Below, piece after piece: positions 13,001 to 28,000 of a DNA stretch of 64,000 nucleotides. The stretch spans positions 47,902,374 to 47,966,373 of the forward strand of contig NC_080082.1 of the NCBI RefSeq assembly GCF_949987535.1. Reading direction: 5' to 3'. The notes under the pieces are model-generated. The model saw only the letters and a program-made list of their open reading frames with translations. It did no database searches and was not told the DNA's origin. Source of the stretch: Balaenoptera acutorostrata. Lineage: Eukaryota > Chordata > Mammalia > Artiodactyla > Balaenopteridae. The position numbers were made by a program, and so were the translations under genes. Numbering within the stretch: position 1 is the first letter of the stretch; the number at the start of each line of letters is the position of its first letter.

Positions 13001-16000
13001 CAGAAATAGGGATTCTCAACCGGGACGTCCTTCCATAGGTGAATGGATATACAGACTGTGGTACAGCTACACAGTGGAAAATTATGCAGCACTAAAAAGA
13101 AATGAGCCATCAAGCCATGAAAAGACATGGAGAAACCTTAAATGCGTGTGACTAAGTGAAAGAAGCCAATCTGGAAAGGCTACATACTGTATGATTCCAA
13201 CTATATGACGTTCTGGAAAAGACAAAAAGAGTCAGTGGTTGCCAGGATCGGGGGTGGGGCGGGGGTGGGGATGCCTAGGTGGAAGGCAGAGGATTGTAGG
13301 GTAGTGAAACTGTTCTGTGTGACACTATGCTATCATGTGGACACATGTCATTATTACATTTGTCCAAACCCATGGAAGGTAGCCCACCACGAGTGAACCC
13401 TACTGTAAACAACGGATGTTGGGTGACCATGAGCCAATGTAGGTTCATCAGCTATAACAAATGGAACACTCTGGTGGGGGGATGTTGACAGTGGCGGAGG
13501 TCGTGGGTGTGCAGGGGCAGGGGCTACACGGGGACTCTCTACACCTCCCCCTCAATTTTACTATGAACCTGAAACTGCTCTAAAAAATACAATGTATTAA
13601 AAAAAAAAAAAAAGAAGGCTTCTCCTAAATGAAAGATAGCAAGTCCTAACCCCTCATAATTCTTCCTGAGGTCTGAAAGACTCAGGATATGTTTTAAAGT
13701 TCACATATCAACCAGGGGATAAATATGGAGCTTCTTCCTAATTCAACACTAAGGAGAAGTCACATTTGGCCCTTTCACCCACGTGCAGGCAGCTAACACA
13801 TCTTTAGGAAAAGTCATCTGCCTTTCCTTCCAAAAAGAAGCATCAATAGCCATCTGCTGTGGTGAAATTAAACTCTGAATATGCCCCTTAACTACCGGGA
13901 TTTACTTTCATTTCACACAGCCCTAAGCAACTCAGAGAAGAGGTATAGCATCTCCAAAATATTTAGACAACGCTAATCATGGAAAGTACCAACTCTGGGG
14001 AAGAATCCAAGGTTCTGCTTCAGTTTTTAAAATCTGATCTATTTCTGTTTGCTGCCCTTGTCACTGGGACAAAACCTGATTCCCACTCCCATGCCATCTG
14101 GGACAAGAATCTTGTTTCTTGTTAGTTCCACCTCAGAGCCCCAGTGTGTCCCCCGCGATAAAATGAGCATGAAAAAAATGCCTCTTCTCCTCGGCTCACT
14201 TGTCTGAGAAGCAAGAAGCCACGGTGCCTCTTCTCCTCGGCTCACTTGCTCTGAGAAGCAAGAAGCCACAGTCCGTTGGAGCCTTCTCCCCCTGGATCCC
14301 CTTCATAAATAAACACTGGTTTATCTACACGTCTCCTGTATTAACGGGACAGTTAGGAAGACGAGGCCACAGTGCAGAGGAGCCCCCGTGGGACAGAGGC
14401 TCCCAACTGGGGCCAGAGTGGGAGAGCCCCAGCCCAGGCACCTACCAGGTAAACAGGATCCCCATTTGTCGGGTGGGTGGGAAGAATCGGCTCTCAACAA
14501 ACCCCAGCTGGATGAAGTAACTCATCAGCAGCTCGACCCCAGCCTCATCTCGGCTGGGCGTCCGACAGGCCTGAAAGGAAAGGAACCACTGAGGGGGTGA
14601 GGGGGTGACCGGGTGAGCATAGAGCAGACAGCCAGGCAGGCAAGATGCTCAAACACGCTATTTCTCTGGAGCCTAGGCCCCCAGGGCTGGTATCATGAAC
14701 TCTAGGAGAGATGGGCAAGGCTGGAGTGAACTCATGAGTCCTGGAACCCAGCCCCAGACATGTATGTCTGTCCCCTCTGTGGTCTTCTTATGTGGCAAGT
14801 TGAATGGACGATTCTGAAAGCTCCTCCCTATCACCTCCGACCACCAGCGATTCTACAAGACTTCAAATGAAATAAGGGGATCATCTGAAGACTCATCAAG
14901 CTCTAGTAGCCACCCTCCTCACCCTGCCACACACAGAAACATACTTGTCTCAGATCCATAAGATCTGCTATTTCATCTTCATAGAGGTAGCTATCTTCAC
15001 TGTAATGTTCCAGAATAAAATCCTGTAAGAAAAATGAGATACTGTAAGGTGTGACTCAAAACCGTAAATAGGTAAAATAGTAATGTCTAAGGTGCCCCCC
15101 CCTTTAAAAATACATGTAGAGGGACTTCCCTGGTGGCGCAGTGGTTAAGAATCTGCCTGACAATGCAGGGGACCTGGGTTTGAGCCCTGGTCCGGGAAGA
15201 TCCCACATGCCGCAGAGCAACTAAGCCTGTGCGTCACAACTACTGAGCCTGTGCTCTAGAGCCCACGAGCCACAACTACTGAAGCCCGCGTGCCTAGAGC
15301 CCATGCTCTGCAACAAGAAGCCACTGCAACGAGAAGCCCGTGCACCGCAACGAAGAGTAGCCCCTGATCGCCACAACTAGAAAGCCTGTGCGCAGCAACG
15401 AAGACCCAACACAGCCAATAAATAAATAAATAAATGTTTCTTTTAAAAAAAAAAATACATGTAGAATTCATAAAAACTTATGGGAGAGTGTACACTGCAG
15501 TGATTTTCTAAGTGGTGGGATTTATTTTCTTAATTTTATTTATGTATATTTAAAATTTTTGTTTTTGTTGCTTCAGTAAAAACGGAAGTTGAAGTTATTT
15601 TTTATTTAAAAGTGGGGACTTCCCTGGTGGTCCAGTGGTTAAGACTTCGCCTTCCAATGCGGGCAGTGCGGGTTCCATCCCTGGTCAGGGAGCTAAGATC
15701 CCACATGCCTAGCGGCCAAAAAAACCAAAACATAAAACAAAAGCAATATTGTAACAAATTCAGTGAAGACTCTAAAAATGGTCCACATCAAAAACAAAAT
15801 CTTAAAAAAAAAGTGTCTTGGCAGCACAGTTAAGTGACTTGCATAAGTGACTATAAGTTCAATAATTCTAGCAAACATCACAGATATTCAGGGGCTCAGA
15901 CCTTCGTCCTCTGGGCACAGGGTCTTCCTGGCAGAGGGAACTCATGTGTGGGGACTGTTACGAGGATGCTACCCTCAGGGTCTGTGATGGGAACCTTTGT

Positions 16001-19000
16001 GAGAGCAGCTCCGTGCACTTCCACAAACAAAGCACCCCTGTGAGACCTCCAACGGGGTCCAGTGTTTCATGACCACTCGGTGAGTTCATTCGGTCATAAG
16101 ATACATTGATGAACACCTGCTATGTGTCAGGCACTGTTCACAGTGTTGGGGCTACTTCCGTGAACAAAACAAAGATCTTGCCCCATGGAGCTTATAATCT
16201 CACAAGGGAGCACAGACAATAAGTAACAGGCACAACAAATAGGTAAACTATATCATATATTAGGAGGAGGCAAGTATTACAGGAAAAAATAAGATGAGTA
16301 TAATGGGTATGGAGAATGGATTCTTGCATAACATCCTCCATAAGTGCTGGCTCTCCCTGGCTGCAAAAAGTTGAGGAGAGAGATCGTTCATTACATTTTC
16401 CCAAGTGTCTGTGAGTATTGTCTTTACACGCTTTCTACATTAAAGTCCCTTCTGCTTTTTATATGTTCAATGAATACCTACACATACACCCAAATACTCT
16501 CCGCTTACAAAAATGGGACTGTACTGAATGAATATACAACACTGCTTTGCTTTTTTTTCTTTTCTTTTTCTTTTTTTTTGGCTGCACCACGAGGCATGCA
16601 GGATCTTAGTTCCCCAACCAGGGATCGAACCCGTGCCCCCTGAAGTGGAAGCGCAGAGTCTTAATCCGTGGACCACGGGGGAAGTCCCTGAAATGGTTTT
16701 CAAATATAATTAATTATGTTATTAGTGACATTAATTATGGTGAGGATGATCTGGGGGACAAAGCTCCTCTAGGGCTTCTCCGACCACATCCCTGAGAGCA
16801 GCGTTAGGGCCACGACTCAGGAGATGCTCCAGGATGAGAACTGTATCCTTTCCAGAGCAGCACGCTGTTCTGTCAACTTCTCCTGTGGACACTGGCAAAA
16901 ATGTTCTTAAAATTAGGAGAGAAATTACACTTAAAATGAGAAGTTAAAAGAGAAACTTTACATCAACCTTACAGAGGTCAAAGAGGATTTTGATACATTC
17001 TAAATGTATTCTTGACTTTGAAATTTAGTAACCTAGGATAGATTTAAACATATCTATCATATATCATAGTAGAATAAAAAATACCAAGCTGAAACCCACT
17101 GTAAATATCGGGGGCAAGACAAGGATGTCTACCACCACTGCCATTACTTAGCATAATTCCGAAAGTTCTCTAGCCAACAATTTAAGAAAAGTAAGATATA
17201 GATGTTAGAAAGGAAGAAACAAAATAATTTTTGTGCAAAATAACGGTGTTTTTACAAACTCCAAGAGCGTCAACTAAAAAACCACAAAACTAATAAGAAT
17301 TCAGTAAAATGGCCAAAAAGTTAATACTAAAAGTTAATAGTCTTATAAAGAACAGACTTGTGGTTGCTAAGGAGGAGGGGCGAAGGAGAGGGATGGATTA
17401 GGAGTTTGGGATTAGCAGATGCAAACTATTATATATAGAATGGATAAAGAATGAGGTCCTATTGTATAGCACAGGGAGCTACATTCAATACCCTACAATA
17501 AATCATAATGGAAAAGAATATGAAAAAGAATACATATATGTATAACTGAATCACTTTGCTGTACACCAGAAACTAACACAACATTGTCAATAAACTATAC
17601 TTCAGTTAGAAAAAAAAAAAAAGTTAATAGTCTTCCTTTCTTACACAAACAATAACCAGTCAGAAAAATAGAATGGGGGATCAAAAACTTTCACAATTAT
17701 AACAGAAGTACAATATCCCTAGGGATAAAATTAATTTAATTAATTAAGCAGATAACTATTAAACATTACCGCAAGACGTAAGTTATTTCATTGTTTCATT
17801 TTTTCATTAAATCACTTTTTTTAAACGAGATAGGCATGATGCCTGCCCCCATAAAACTTGCTTTGTTGATTATCAACAATTGGAAATATTACGATCATGG
17901 ATGAAAATGTACAATATTGTAAAGATGCAATTTTGTCCAAATTAAGCTATGAATCTCATGAAATTTCAGTCAAAACCCAAAAGTGCTATTTTGGAGAAAC
18001 CTAACAAAACACGGAAGTTAAAAACATGGAAGAAAAGCCAAGAACATTTCGGAAAGCATAGTAATAAAGAAGGATTGCTCCAATTGGTGTTAAAACACAC
18101 AGGGATTAAACAATGAAACCAAATATGGAGCAGAAACAAACTGAAGCAGATTCGAGAATCGGATATATAACATAAGCCAGCATCCCAAAGAAGAGGAAAA
18201 GCCTGGGGCATCCACCAGCTGCAGGCAGGAAGGAGGGGCACACACAGGTGTGCCTGATGTGAATTTAAGGGAAGAACTCATCTAGTGATGTGGGCAGGGT
18301 TATGGGAAACCATAGGATTGTGCAGGACCTCCAGAGCCACTAGAACCACAGAGTTGAAGGGTCAAGGGGGAGAAGGAGCTATGGGAACCTGGAGAGGTGG
18401 CTGTCTGAGGTGAGCATCCAACAGCCACGAGGACCTTCCCTGCTCGGGGCGGGGGGATTGTAAAAGGTACCCAGCTGAGCGAGCTGAGGAGTTAAAAAGC
18501 CCCGACTTCCCTCTCTTCCCATCCTCTCATCTCCTGCTATTGGCTACTCCCCCTCGGACACACCCAATAGAAAGCCACAGAGCAGGAATCTGCTGCTGCC
18601 CCCCCCCACCCCCGCACAGAGCAGGGTAGAGGAGGGCTGAGGGGGAGGGAGGGGCATGCAATGAAATGGACAGCATCCAGAACCACAGATGGATTCTTTT
18701 TTTTTTTTTAATTTATTTTATCGTATTTATTTATTTTTGGCTGCGTTGGGTCTTCTTTGCTGTGCGCGGGCTTCCTCTAGTTGCAGTGAGCGGGGGCTAC
18801 TCTTTGTTGCAGTGTGTGGGCTTCTCATTGCGGTGGCTTGTCTTGTTGCGGAGCATGGGCTCTAGGCGCACGGGCTTCGGTAGTTGTGGCACGCGGGCTC
18901 AGTAGTTGTGGCTCGCTGGCTCTAGAGCGCAGGCTCAGTAGTGGTGGCGCACGGGCTTAGTTGCTCCGCAGCATGTGGGATCTTCCCGGACCAGGGCTCG

Positions 19001-22000
19001 AACCCGTGTCCCCTGCATTGGCAGGCGGATTCTTAACCACTGCACCACCAGGGAAGCCTCACAGATGGATTCTTTATACATAGTTCAGGGGAAACTGGCT
19101 ACCCATTTTTTGGTGAAAATAAAAAGTACTACACCTCATTGTTTTACACACAAATTCCTGATTGATTAAAGATTTAATGTTAAAAAATTTTAAAGCACTG
19201 GAAGAAACTATAGTAAAATATTTATGTCTTCTTGATGTGGAGAATGCCTTTCTGAACACGTTATCAAGGAAGAATTGTTAAGGGAAGAACTGTTAAGCTT
19301 AACAACATAAAATCTGTTTGGAAAAAAAAAAAACATATACTTTTTAAACTGGTATTGCTTGTAAAACAAGTTAAAGGAGAGAACCTACTGGGAGAAATAT
19401 TTGTAACGTACATAACCAAGCACTACTCTCCTTCATATGTAAAAGAACTCTTAAAAGCAACTCTATGGTAAAGCAGACAAAGGACAGAAATAGGTATTTC
19501 CGAAAGGACACATGTAAAGGACAAATAAACAAAAGTGGGAACTCTAGTACTGATCAAAGAACGCAAACTGTCATGATATCATTTTTGCCTGACCTCACAA
19601 AATCAAAATGATAAGCGACACCCAATGTAAGCAGTCATACACTTGGGAATGTAAGGCAGGACCACTTCTGGTGGGTAATTAGGTAACATGTATCTTTTTT
19701 TTTTTTTTTTTGGCTGTGCTGCATGTGGGATCTTAGTTCCCTGACAAGGGATCGAACCAGTGCCCCCTGCAGTGGAAACGCAGAGTCTTAACCACTGGAC
19801 CGCCAGGGAAATCCCTAACATGTATCTTTGACCTATCAAATCCTCATCCAGAAATTTATCTAAAGGGAATATTCAGCAAAGTGTGCAAACGTGCTCAGAG
19901 AGCTGCTGACAACAGTATTTGAAAGCTGCCTTAAGAATGAAATTGGGACTTCCCTGGTGGCACAGTGGATAAGACTGAACTCCCAATGCAGGGGGCCCAG
20001 GTTCAATCCCTGGTCAGGGAATTAGATCCCACATGCATGCTGCAACTAAGAGTATGCATGCCGCAATTAAGGAGCCAGCGAGCTGCAACTAAGGAGCCGG
20101 TGAGCCACAACTAAGGAGCCTGTGAGCCGCAACTAAGACCCAGCGCAACCAAATAAATAAATAAATATTTAAAAAAAAGAATGAAATTAATAACTACCTT
20201 ATTTAGCACCTACTACCAGAAGACACCATGCTAAGCCTGAACAGATCACAGGAGTCTCACAGCCTCCTAAGGCAGGCCCCTGATCAGAGGACAAGATCGG
20301 GTGCTCAAAGATTAAGTACCGAGCAAGTTACATAGCTCAGTGGGGAGATGGGGGGCGGGGGAGGGAGGTGTGTGGCTGTGAGGGATCTTTACGTGTCTTG
20401 ATATTTTCTGAATGTTTTGCAATACTGTTCTCAGTCGGAAAAATAAAGTAATAAAGACATATTTAAAAGCAAAAAAAAACGTGAATTCTCTGAAAGGGAA
20501 TTGATTTTGATCGTGTTTTTTTATGAAGCCATTTTAAAGTCCATTTATTTAAAAGAGAAAAAAATCAGACCATGAAGCTTCAATGACCATTAAACATCAC
20601 ATGGATACACAGATTTGAAAGACAACTTGAATTGCCCTAATTCAGTCGGCCAAACTACTTCTGTGGCATCTGTCTGTGTTACTCTCAAGGATAAATGTGG
20701 AAGGAAAAACAGAACATCCCCCAAATATTCTCATTTTTGTATGACTGACATTTGTAGAGTCCTTTTTAGGCTAAAATGACATGGCTGGAAGCCTCAGCTG
20801 AATAGCACTTGGCCATACCCACAACATGTGATTTTTTTTTTCCCCCACTGGCTTTAATGTGAATTCAGCACATGACATGTTTGGATCCTTACAGATGCCC
20901 ATGAAATTCCCGAGTTTCTCCAAGAGTCTCCCTTTTAAATGCCTGTGTTCTGTATTTTTATTTTTATTTTTTGGTAACCTTTACAATTCCTTCCAAACTC
21001 AGACATTTTGTGGTTCTAAGTATGTCTTTTTTTTTTTTAACTGAAACATAGTTGACTACAATTCTATGCTAGCTTCAGATGTATCACATATGATTTGAGA
21101 TTTGCATACATTATGAAATGATCACTACAGCAAGTCTAGTAACCATCTGTCACCAAAGTTATTACAGTATTAGTGACCATATTCCTTAGGCTGTATATTA
21201 TAACTCGCTGGCTTACTTATTATATAACTGCAAGTTTGTACCTCTTAATCTCCTTCACCTACTCCGCGCCCCCCTCCCCCAAATGCCTGCACTCTTGCAG
21301 CTCTGGCACCAAGCAACAAACTAAATCTTACAAGAAACTATTCTACAAAAGCAACTAAAACATTTCCACAGACATGAGCATTGCCTGGAGTCTCACAGAC
21401 CTGTGGCAAGTGTCACATCTAAAAGTTCAGGGGACCTGTGAAAAGCTGCCATATAGCTGTGGATTGTTTCCTACCCAGAAAATAAAATCTTTGGCAATCC
21501 TGCATCCAGCAAGACTACCAATGTCCCTTCTCAAACTCCAAAATAAACCCCAAACTCACAGGGCCCGGGACCTGGATTTAAACAAGCAGCAGTCCACAAG
21601 GCCATAAGTGAAAGCGCTTATATGTCAAGGGACTCACGCAGTCTCTGATTGAGATTGGAGGTCAAGGGCAAAGGCTTCTGAAGCATTAACCAATTGCTTT
21701 TTAAAAGGACAAATTGTGTAGGGCCCAAAATGCCATATGATCATTTTTTCCTTTTCTAAATTAAAAGCAGTCCAAGATGAGTCAACTAACAGGATTACTG
21801 TGAAAAGAAACAAAACTCTCTGAAGCATTTTTCACGATGCTGGGATTCATTCCTATACACCATGCCTGTGCTCAGAGACAGGCACTACCTTCCACCTCAT
21901 CACCACTTTCTCCTCCTAAATGGAAGTTTGAGGTGAGTCAGTAAAACTCAGAGTGATGGATGTGGGGCAAGGAGGAAGAGGAAAGCATTCCAGGCACGGG

Positions 22001-25000
22001 GAGGCCTCTCCTGGCCCCAAGGCATCTCTGGGTGACTCCATCAAAACACATCTTCCACTTCCCACCTGGATCCCCCACTGAACCACGGGATCCAAAGGCA
22101 GGGCCTGTGACATCAACAGCACCCTGCACAGTGACAGACACAGATGGGCCTACAAGTACCGCTGCTTGCCAGGGACACACTGGCTAAGGGGAGGCCAGAT
22201 ACTGTTCACCTTAAAGATGTGAATTGTGCGGTGTGTGAATTATATCTCAATAAAGTTGTTATTGGAAAAAAAAAAAAGATTGAAGGAAAGAAGGGAGGGA
22301 GGGAGAAAGAGGGGGAGAGAGAGAAAGAAAAGAGAAGGTAAACATCCAGGAATTAGGGAGCAGGAGGGATCCATAAACTCTAGCTATTCAAGTATTTAAG
22401 CTACTCAAGTATTTACTTTGTTTTGCTGTTTTTTTGTTTTTTGTTTTTGTTTTTTGGCCAAGCTGTGTGGCTCATGGGATCTTAGTTCCCCTACCAGGGA
22501 TTGAAACCAGGCCCCGACAGTGAAAGTGCCAAGCGCTAACCACTGGACCGCCAGGAAATTCCCTGATTTACTTTGAAATGTATCAAAAAATAAAATGGAT
22601 TGATGTATAGATTCAGGGATGCATAAATGGACGAATACGTGATAAAGTGATTACAGCAAAAAGTTCACGGGAGAACCTAGCTAGTGAGTATACAGGGATT
22701 CACTGTAAAATTCTTTGAATTTTTCTATTTTCAGCATAAAATGTTGAGGGACAAAAACTTTGGCTATTCTTCCAAAAACGTGGCCTAAATTGGTTATACA
22801 CCCTCTTTGACTAGCCTCCTGGGGTGGACTGGCCCGGGTTTCCAACCCCTTCCCCAGAAGCCTCAGTGACCAGATGAAAGGGAGCATCTGAAAGGACGGC
22901 ACAGGCTCTGAGGGGGCTCAAGGCCACCCTGCAGAAATCAACTGACAGTCGGCACATTGAGCCTAAGGCCACTCGCGAGGGATACACAACTTCTACATTT
23001 CCCTTTTAAACAGTGAGTCCAGTGTCCCTTGCTTTGAGATTTACCTTGAGAACGACTGAAAAGTCAACGTCCTTGGTTTCCTTCAGGCCAAGTGGAATCA
23101 GGGGTATCGTAAATGCCTCCCTGGAAGGAACACAGCAAGGTACATGAACATCCGTATGCCGGCCACTTTGCACCCCCCGGCCTTCCCCCAGCAGCCCAGC
23201 TCAGGTCCCCACCCGCTCTCCCCCCGCCAAGCTAGCACACACCAGTTCATTTTCCATAAAGACCACTCGGGTCACGTCCCCATCTCTGTTCCAAAACTGG
23301 TCCCGGTCCCGACAACTTTTAAACGACCTAGCCTAACACATGAGGCCCCTACCAGCTCCACCCTGATTTAACCCTCCAATCGCTACACTTCTTTGAGTAA
23401 CTGTGCTGAGAACCTACTGTGCACCCGGGGCTGTGCCTGGTGTGCTCACTGCTCCACCATCTCCACCCAACCCCCATCCCCCTCCGCCTCTCCTCGCCGC
23501 AGCGAGTCCCATCTCTCCTGCAGCCCTCCAACCCTGGGCTCTCAAGGGCCTCCTCCTATACGGCGTATCCCTCTAGGTGTCCCATCCCCATCACAGGAAG
23601 GCCTTGAGGGCAGGGGGCCCATCTGACACCTCAGTGCACCTGGCTCCCAGCCCTGGGTCAGACCCTGGCCGGCTGTTTCCCCTCCACCTCCTCTCCCCGC
23701 ACTCACCAGCTGGTTACCCAACAGGTCGCCCTGGGAGTGGCCTTAGGGGCAGAGCTAACAGGAAGTGAATGGGGCTCAGCTCTGTTTTGCAAACAGGGAT
23801 TTCGCTCCCTGACCTGTAACAGGAGACCTCCTGGGGTTGCTCAGCCCAGCCCGGGGAGGAGGCCAGGAATGCAGGCAGGGTGAGTGGACAATAGGCTGTA
23901 AGCTGAAGCTGCCTCTGTGGGGGACAGAAAACAACAGGGCTAAGCTGAAAGCAGGCGAGCCCCAGCGGGGTGTACAGCTTCCCCAAAGCCCTTTCCTGAC
24001 GGAAAGCTGGATCCTGCTAGAAGGAGATGAAAACCAGGCCGTGCTGCTGTCCTCTGGGCCCCAGCGTGCTCCTGGCCTGACTCCCACGGGGCTGGCACTC
24101 CCTGTGACTGTCCAGGAGCAGCCAGCGTCCCGAGGCCTCCGGGCCAGGGCGCCCCGCCCTCCATCTTGCGCTAATATAACTTTTTCCGTAACTTCCGGCT
24201 TCCCTGTGTTTTCTCATCTGCACAATGAGATTGTTTCTTCCCTGCCTACCTCATAGAAATGTTTAAAAATCAACCATGCTGAGAAAAAAACAATCTGCTT
24301 TGAAAACGGGAAGAGGGGCAGATGGAAATGCAAGGTGTCATCATGCATCTGCACATCTCTCTCCCCTCTTCCCAATGCACAGGGGACAGACCGGCCACTT
24401 TAGAGCCGCACAGTGGTCACACAGGGGCCTTAACTGCATGTCTCTGGGGGACACCCTTGTGATGGACAGCCCTGTGCTTCAGTACGGTGAGGGGGGAATA
24501 TGAAACATCCTACATTTACCACCAAAGTTTGGCCAGGCCTTGCCTCCTCGAGGAACTTTGACCTTCTGGGCAAAACACTGGAATTTAATACCAGAGCATA
24601 GGCTGGGGGAAGCTGTGCATTGACTGTTCTGATTAGGTGTCAGACTGCACTGGGAGCCCACAGGTAAGCGAGGCAGGACACACGGGCTGGCTCATGGACA
24701 GTCACCAAAGGAGCAGAGGTTTCACACGTGACTCAGAAAAACACCTCAGGGACAGTGCAGAGGATTGGGGACAATCAGGAAAAGCACATTCCAAAGGTGA
24801 CTCAAGGTTCCCCAACATTTTCCTTTTGTTAATCCAGGGAATTATTTTCTGACTGGGTTTTCCCTGGGACTCCCTTACCTTTTGAGAAGTAACCACTTCC
24901 CCACACAGAAAAGTATGTAAACTGTCCTTTAGAGCTCAAAGTTTTTTCTTTCTTTTTCGGCTGCCCCACGCGGCACGTGGGATCTTAGTTCCCTGCCAGG

Positions 25001-28000
25001 GATCGACCCCGCGCCCCCTGCGTTGGAAGCACAAAGCCTTAACCACTGGACCACCAAGGAAGTCCCCTCAAAGTTATTTCTTCTTAAAGATGGACTTTTC
25101 TTTCCAAGGTAGCTCACCTTGGGGTGGGAGACTCTCTGAGCTTTTCTGAAGGTCACACCTCAACATCTGGTCTACTATAAACACTCCCTAAGGGATGCTT
25201 CTGAATTAGAACATCTGTTTCTCAAATATTTAATGGGGGACATTTCCAAAGTGTCTCAGTCACACTGTCTCCTCAGGGAACTTGCAAAGGTCTCATAATC
25301 TTTGATATAAAAGGCAGTTTATATGTTTTTGTACTCTTATCAACAGAATGACCCAGAGTCAGACCGTGTGCATGGTGCTGAGGCTGACAAGGAAGAAGGC
25401 AGGGCTTCCTGGGGCCCATCTGGCAGGCTGGCTCTCAGAGCTAACCACAGCCGCCCTTCCAGGGTATCTTTATGACTGAGCCACCACCCAGGCCACCTGA
25501 CAGATGCCATCTCCCCGCCTGGACCCAGCCACACAGCTCTCCTGTAAAACTATGTCCCGTGTGTCCCCAGGACAAATAAATGCCTTCTTGCCCAACTGGC
25601 CAGGTATTTCCAACAAACTCCATGGGTTCATCCCTTTAATTCCTACACCTTGCTCAACCCCAAATTGGATCAAAGTGGGGTCTGCCACACCCTCAGGCCT
25701 ATCTGTGCACCATCCCTGATGTAGGCATGTTCCAAGGCTCAGAAAGTATCCAAAAGAAGTGTTGCCCCCACTTACTCTGTGCTCTGATAGACTCCCACCG
25801 AGATGTTGAGCCCCTCCAGCTCTTCCTTAAGCATTTGCAGGTCTGAGTTCAAGAAGCTCAGTTCCAGGCGCACCTGCTCCCGTACCTTTTGGTTCGTGGC
25901 TGCTCTGTTAAAAGAGAGGGGGGAGAGAAGCATCCTCAGCCAAGCATCCCAGCTGCCGGGTGAGCAGATACCCCAACCCTTGTCCCCGTAGGGAAGTTCT
26001 GAAGGTCTGCCTGCAGATGGAGGAGCCAGATGTGATCAGATAAGGTGTCTCAGGGATGCTGGGCACCTGCCCCATTTTGAGCCACACCTGCCAATAAATG
26101 GACCTAGGATATAGCCAATGACACTGAGCTGCCTTACATGAATGCTAAGACCTCTCTGTAAGAATTAGCCTTGAGAAGACAAAAAGGAGTTGCTCCTAGT
26201 CACCCATAACAGACCATAAATTTTCCCCTTAAAAGGAAATGGATGAGGGCTTTCCTGGTGGCGCAGTGGTTGAGAATCTGCCTGCCAATGCAGGGGACAC
26301 GGGTTCGAGCCCTGGTCTGGGAAGATCCCACATGCCGCGGAGCAACTAGGCCCGTGAGCCACAATTACTGAGCCTGCGCATCTGGAGCCTGTGCTCCGCA
26401 ACAAGAGAGGCCGCGATAGTGAGAGGCCCGCACACCGCGATGAAGAGTGGCCCCCACTTGCCGCAACTAGAGAAAGCCCTCACACAGAAATGAAGACCCA
26501 ACACAGCCATAAATAAATAAATTTAAAAAAAAAAAAAAAAGGAAATGGATGAGGAAATAGAGGCGGTAACACTCCCCAGTTCATCCTATGAGGCCAGTAT
26601 CACCCTGATCCAAAACCAGAGGAAGACACCACAAGAAAACAAAACAACCAATCAATATCCTTCATGAATACATATGCAAAAATCCTCCATAAAATATTAG
26701 CAACTTGGGCTTCCCTGGTGGCGCAGTGGTTGAGAATCTGCCTGCCAATGCAGGGGACACGGGTTCGAGCCCTTGTCTGGGAAGATCCCACATGCCGCGG
26801 AGCAGCTGGGCCCGTGAGCCACAACTACTGAGCCTGCGCATCTGGAGCCTGTGCTCTGCAACAAGAGAGGCCGCGATAGTGAGAGGCCCGCGCACCGCGA
26901 TGAAGAGTGGCCCCCACTTGCCACAACTAGAGAAAGCCCTCGCACAGAAACGAAGATCCAACACAGCCATAAATAAATAAATAAATAAATAAAATAAACC
27001 CAAAAGTTTAAAAAAAAAAAAAAATATTAGCAACTTGAATCTAGCAACATATACAAAGGATTATACATCACGACCAAGTGGGATTTATCCCAGGAATGCA
27101 AGGTTGGCTTAATATCCGAAAATCAATTAATGTAACATACTATATCAACAGAATAAGGGACAAAAAATAAATTGTCATCTCAACAGATGCAGGAAAAAAA
27201 GCATGTGATAAAGTCCAACACAGATTTATGATAAAAATCCATAACAACCTAGGAATAAAAGATAATTTACAAAACTTGATAAAGGGCATCTACAAAAACC
27301 CACAGCTAACATCATACTTAATGGTGAAAGATTGATGCTTTCCCCCTTATGATCAGGAACAAGGCAAAGATGTCCATTCATGCCACTTCTAATCAACACC
27401 ATACTGGAGGTTCAAGCCAGCAGCAATAAAATAAATAAAGAAATGAAAGGCATCTGGATTGAAAGGAAGAAGTAAAACTGTCTTTATTCACAGCTGTCAT
27501 AATCTTGCATGCATAAAATCCCCAGGCATCCACAAGACAAATACTGGAACTAATAAATTTAGTTAGGTCACAGGATATAATTCAAAATATACAAATCAAT
27601 TTTTTTTCTATATACTAGCAATGAGCAATCTTGAAATGAAATTAAGAAAATTTCACTCAAAATAGTATCAGAAAGATCAAAATACTTAGGAATAAAATTA
27701 AGAAAAGAAGCACAAGACTTGTACACTGAAAACTTCAAAACATTGCTGCGATATTTAATGGAGAAACATTCCATGTTTATGGATTGGAAGACTCACTATT
27801 GTCAAGACGTCAATTCTCTCCAATTGATCTATCAATTCAAAGAAATTCCAATCAAAACGCTAGTAAGCTTTTTAGTAGAAATTGACAAACTGAGCCTAAA
27901 ATTTATATGGAAATGCAAAGGGCCTAGAAGGGCCAAAGAAGTTTGAAAAAGAACAAAGTTAGAGGATTTATGCTATCTGATTTTAAAACTTACTATAAAG

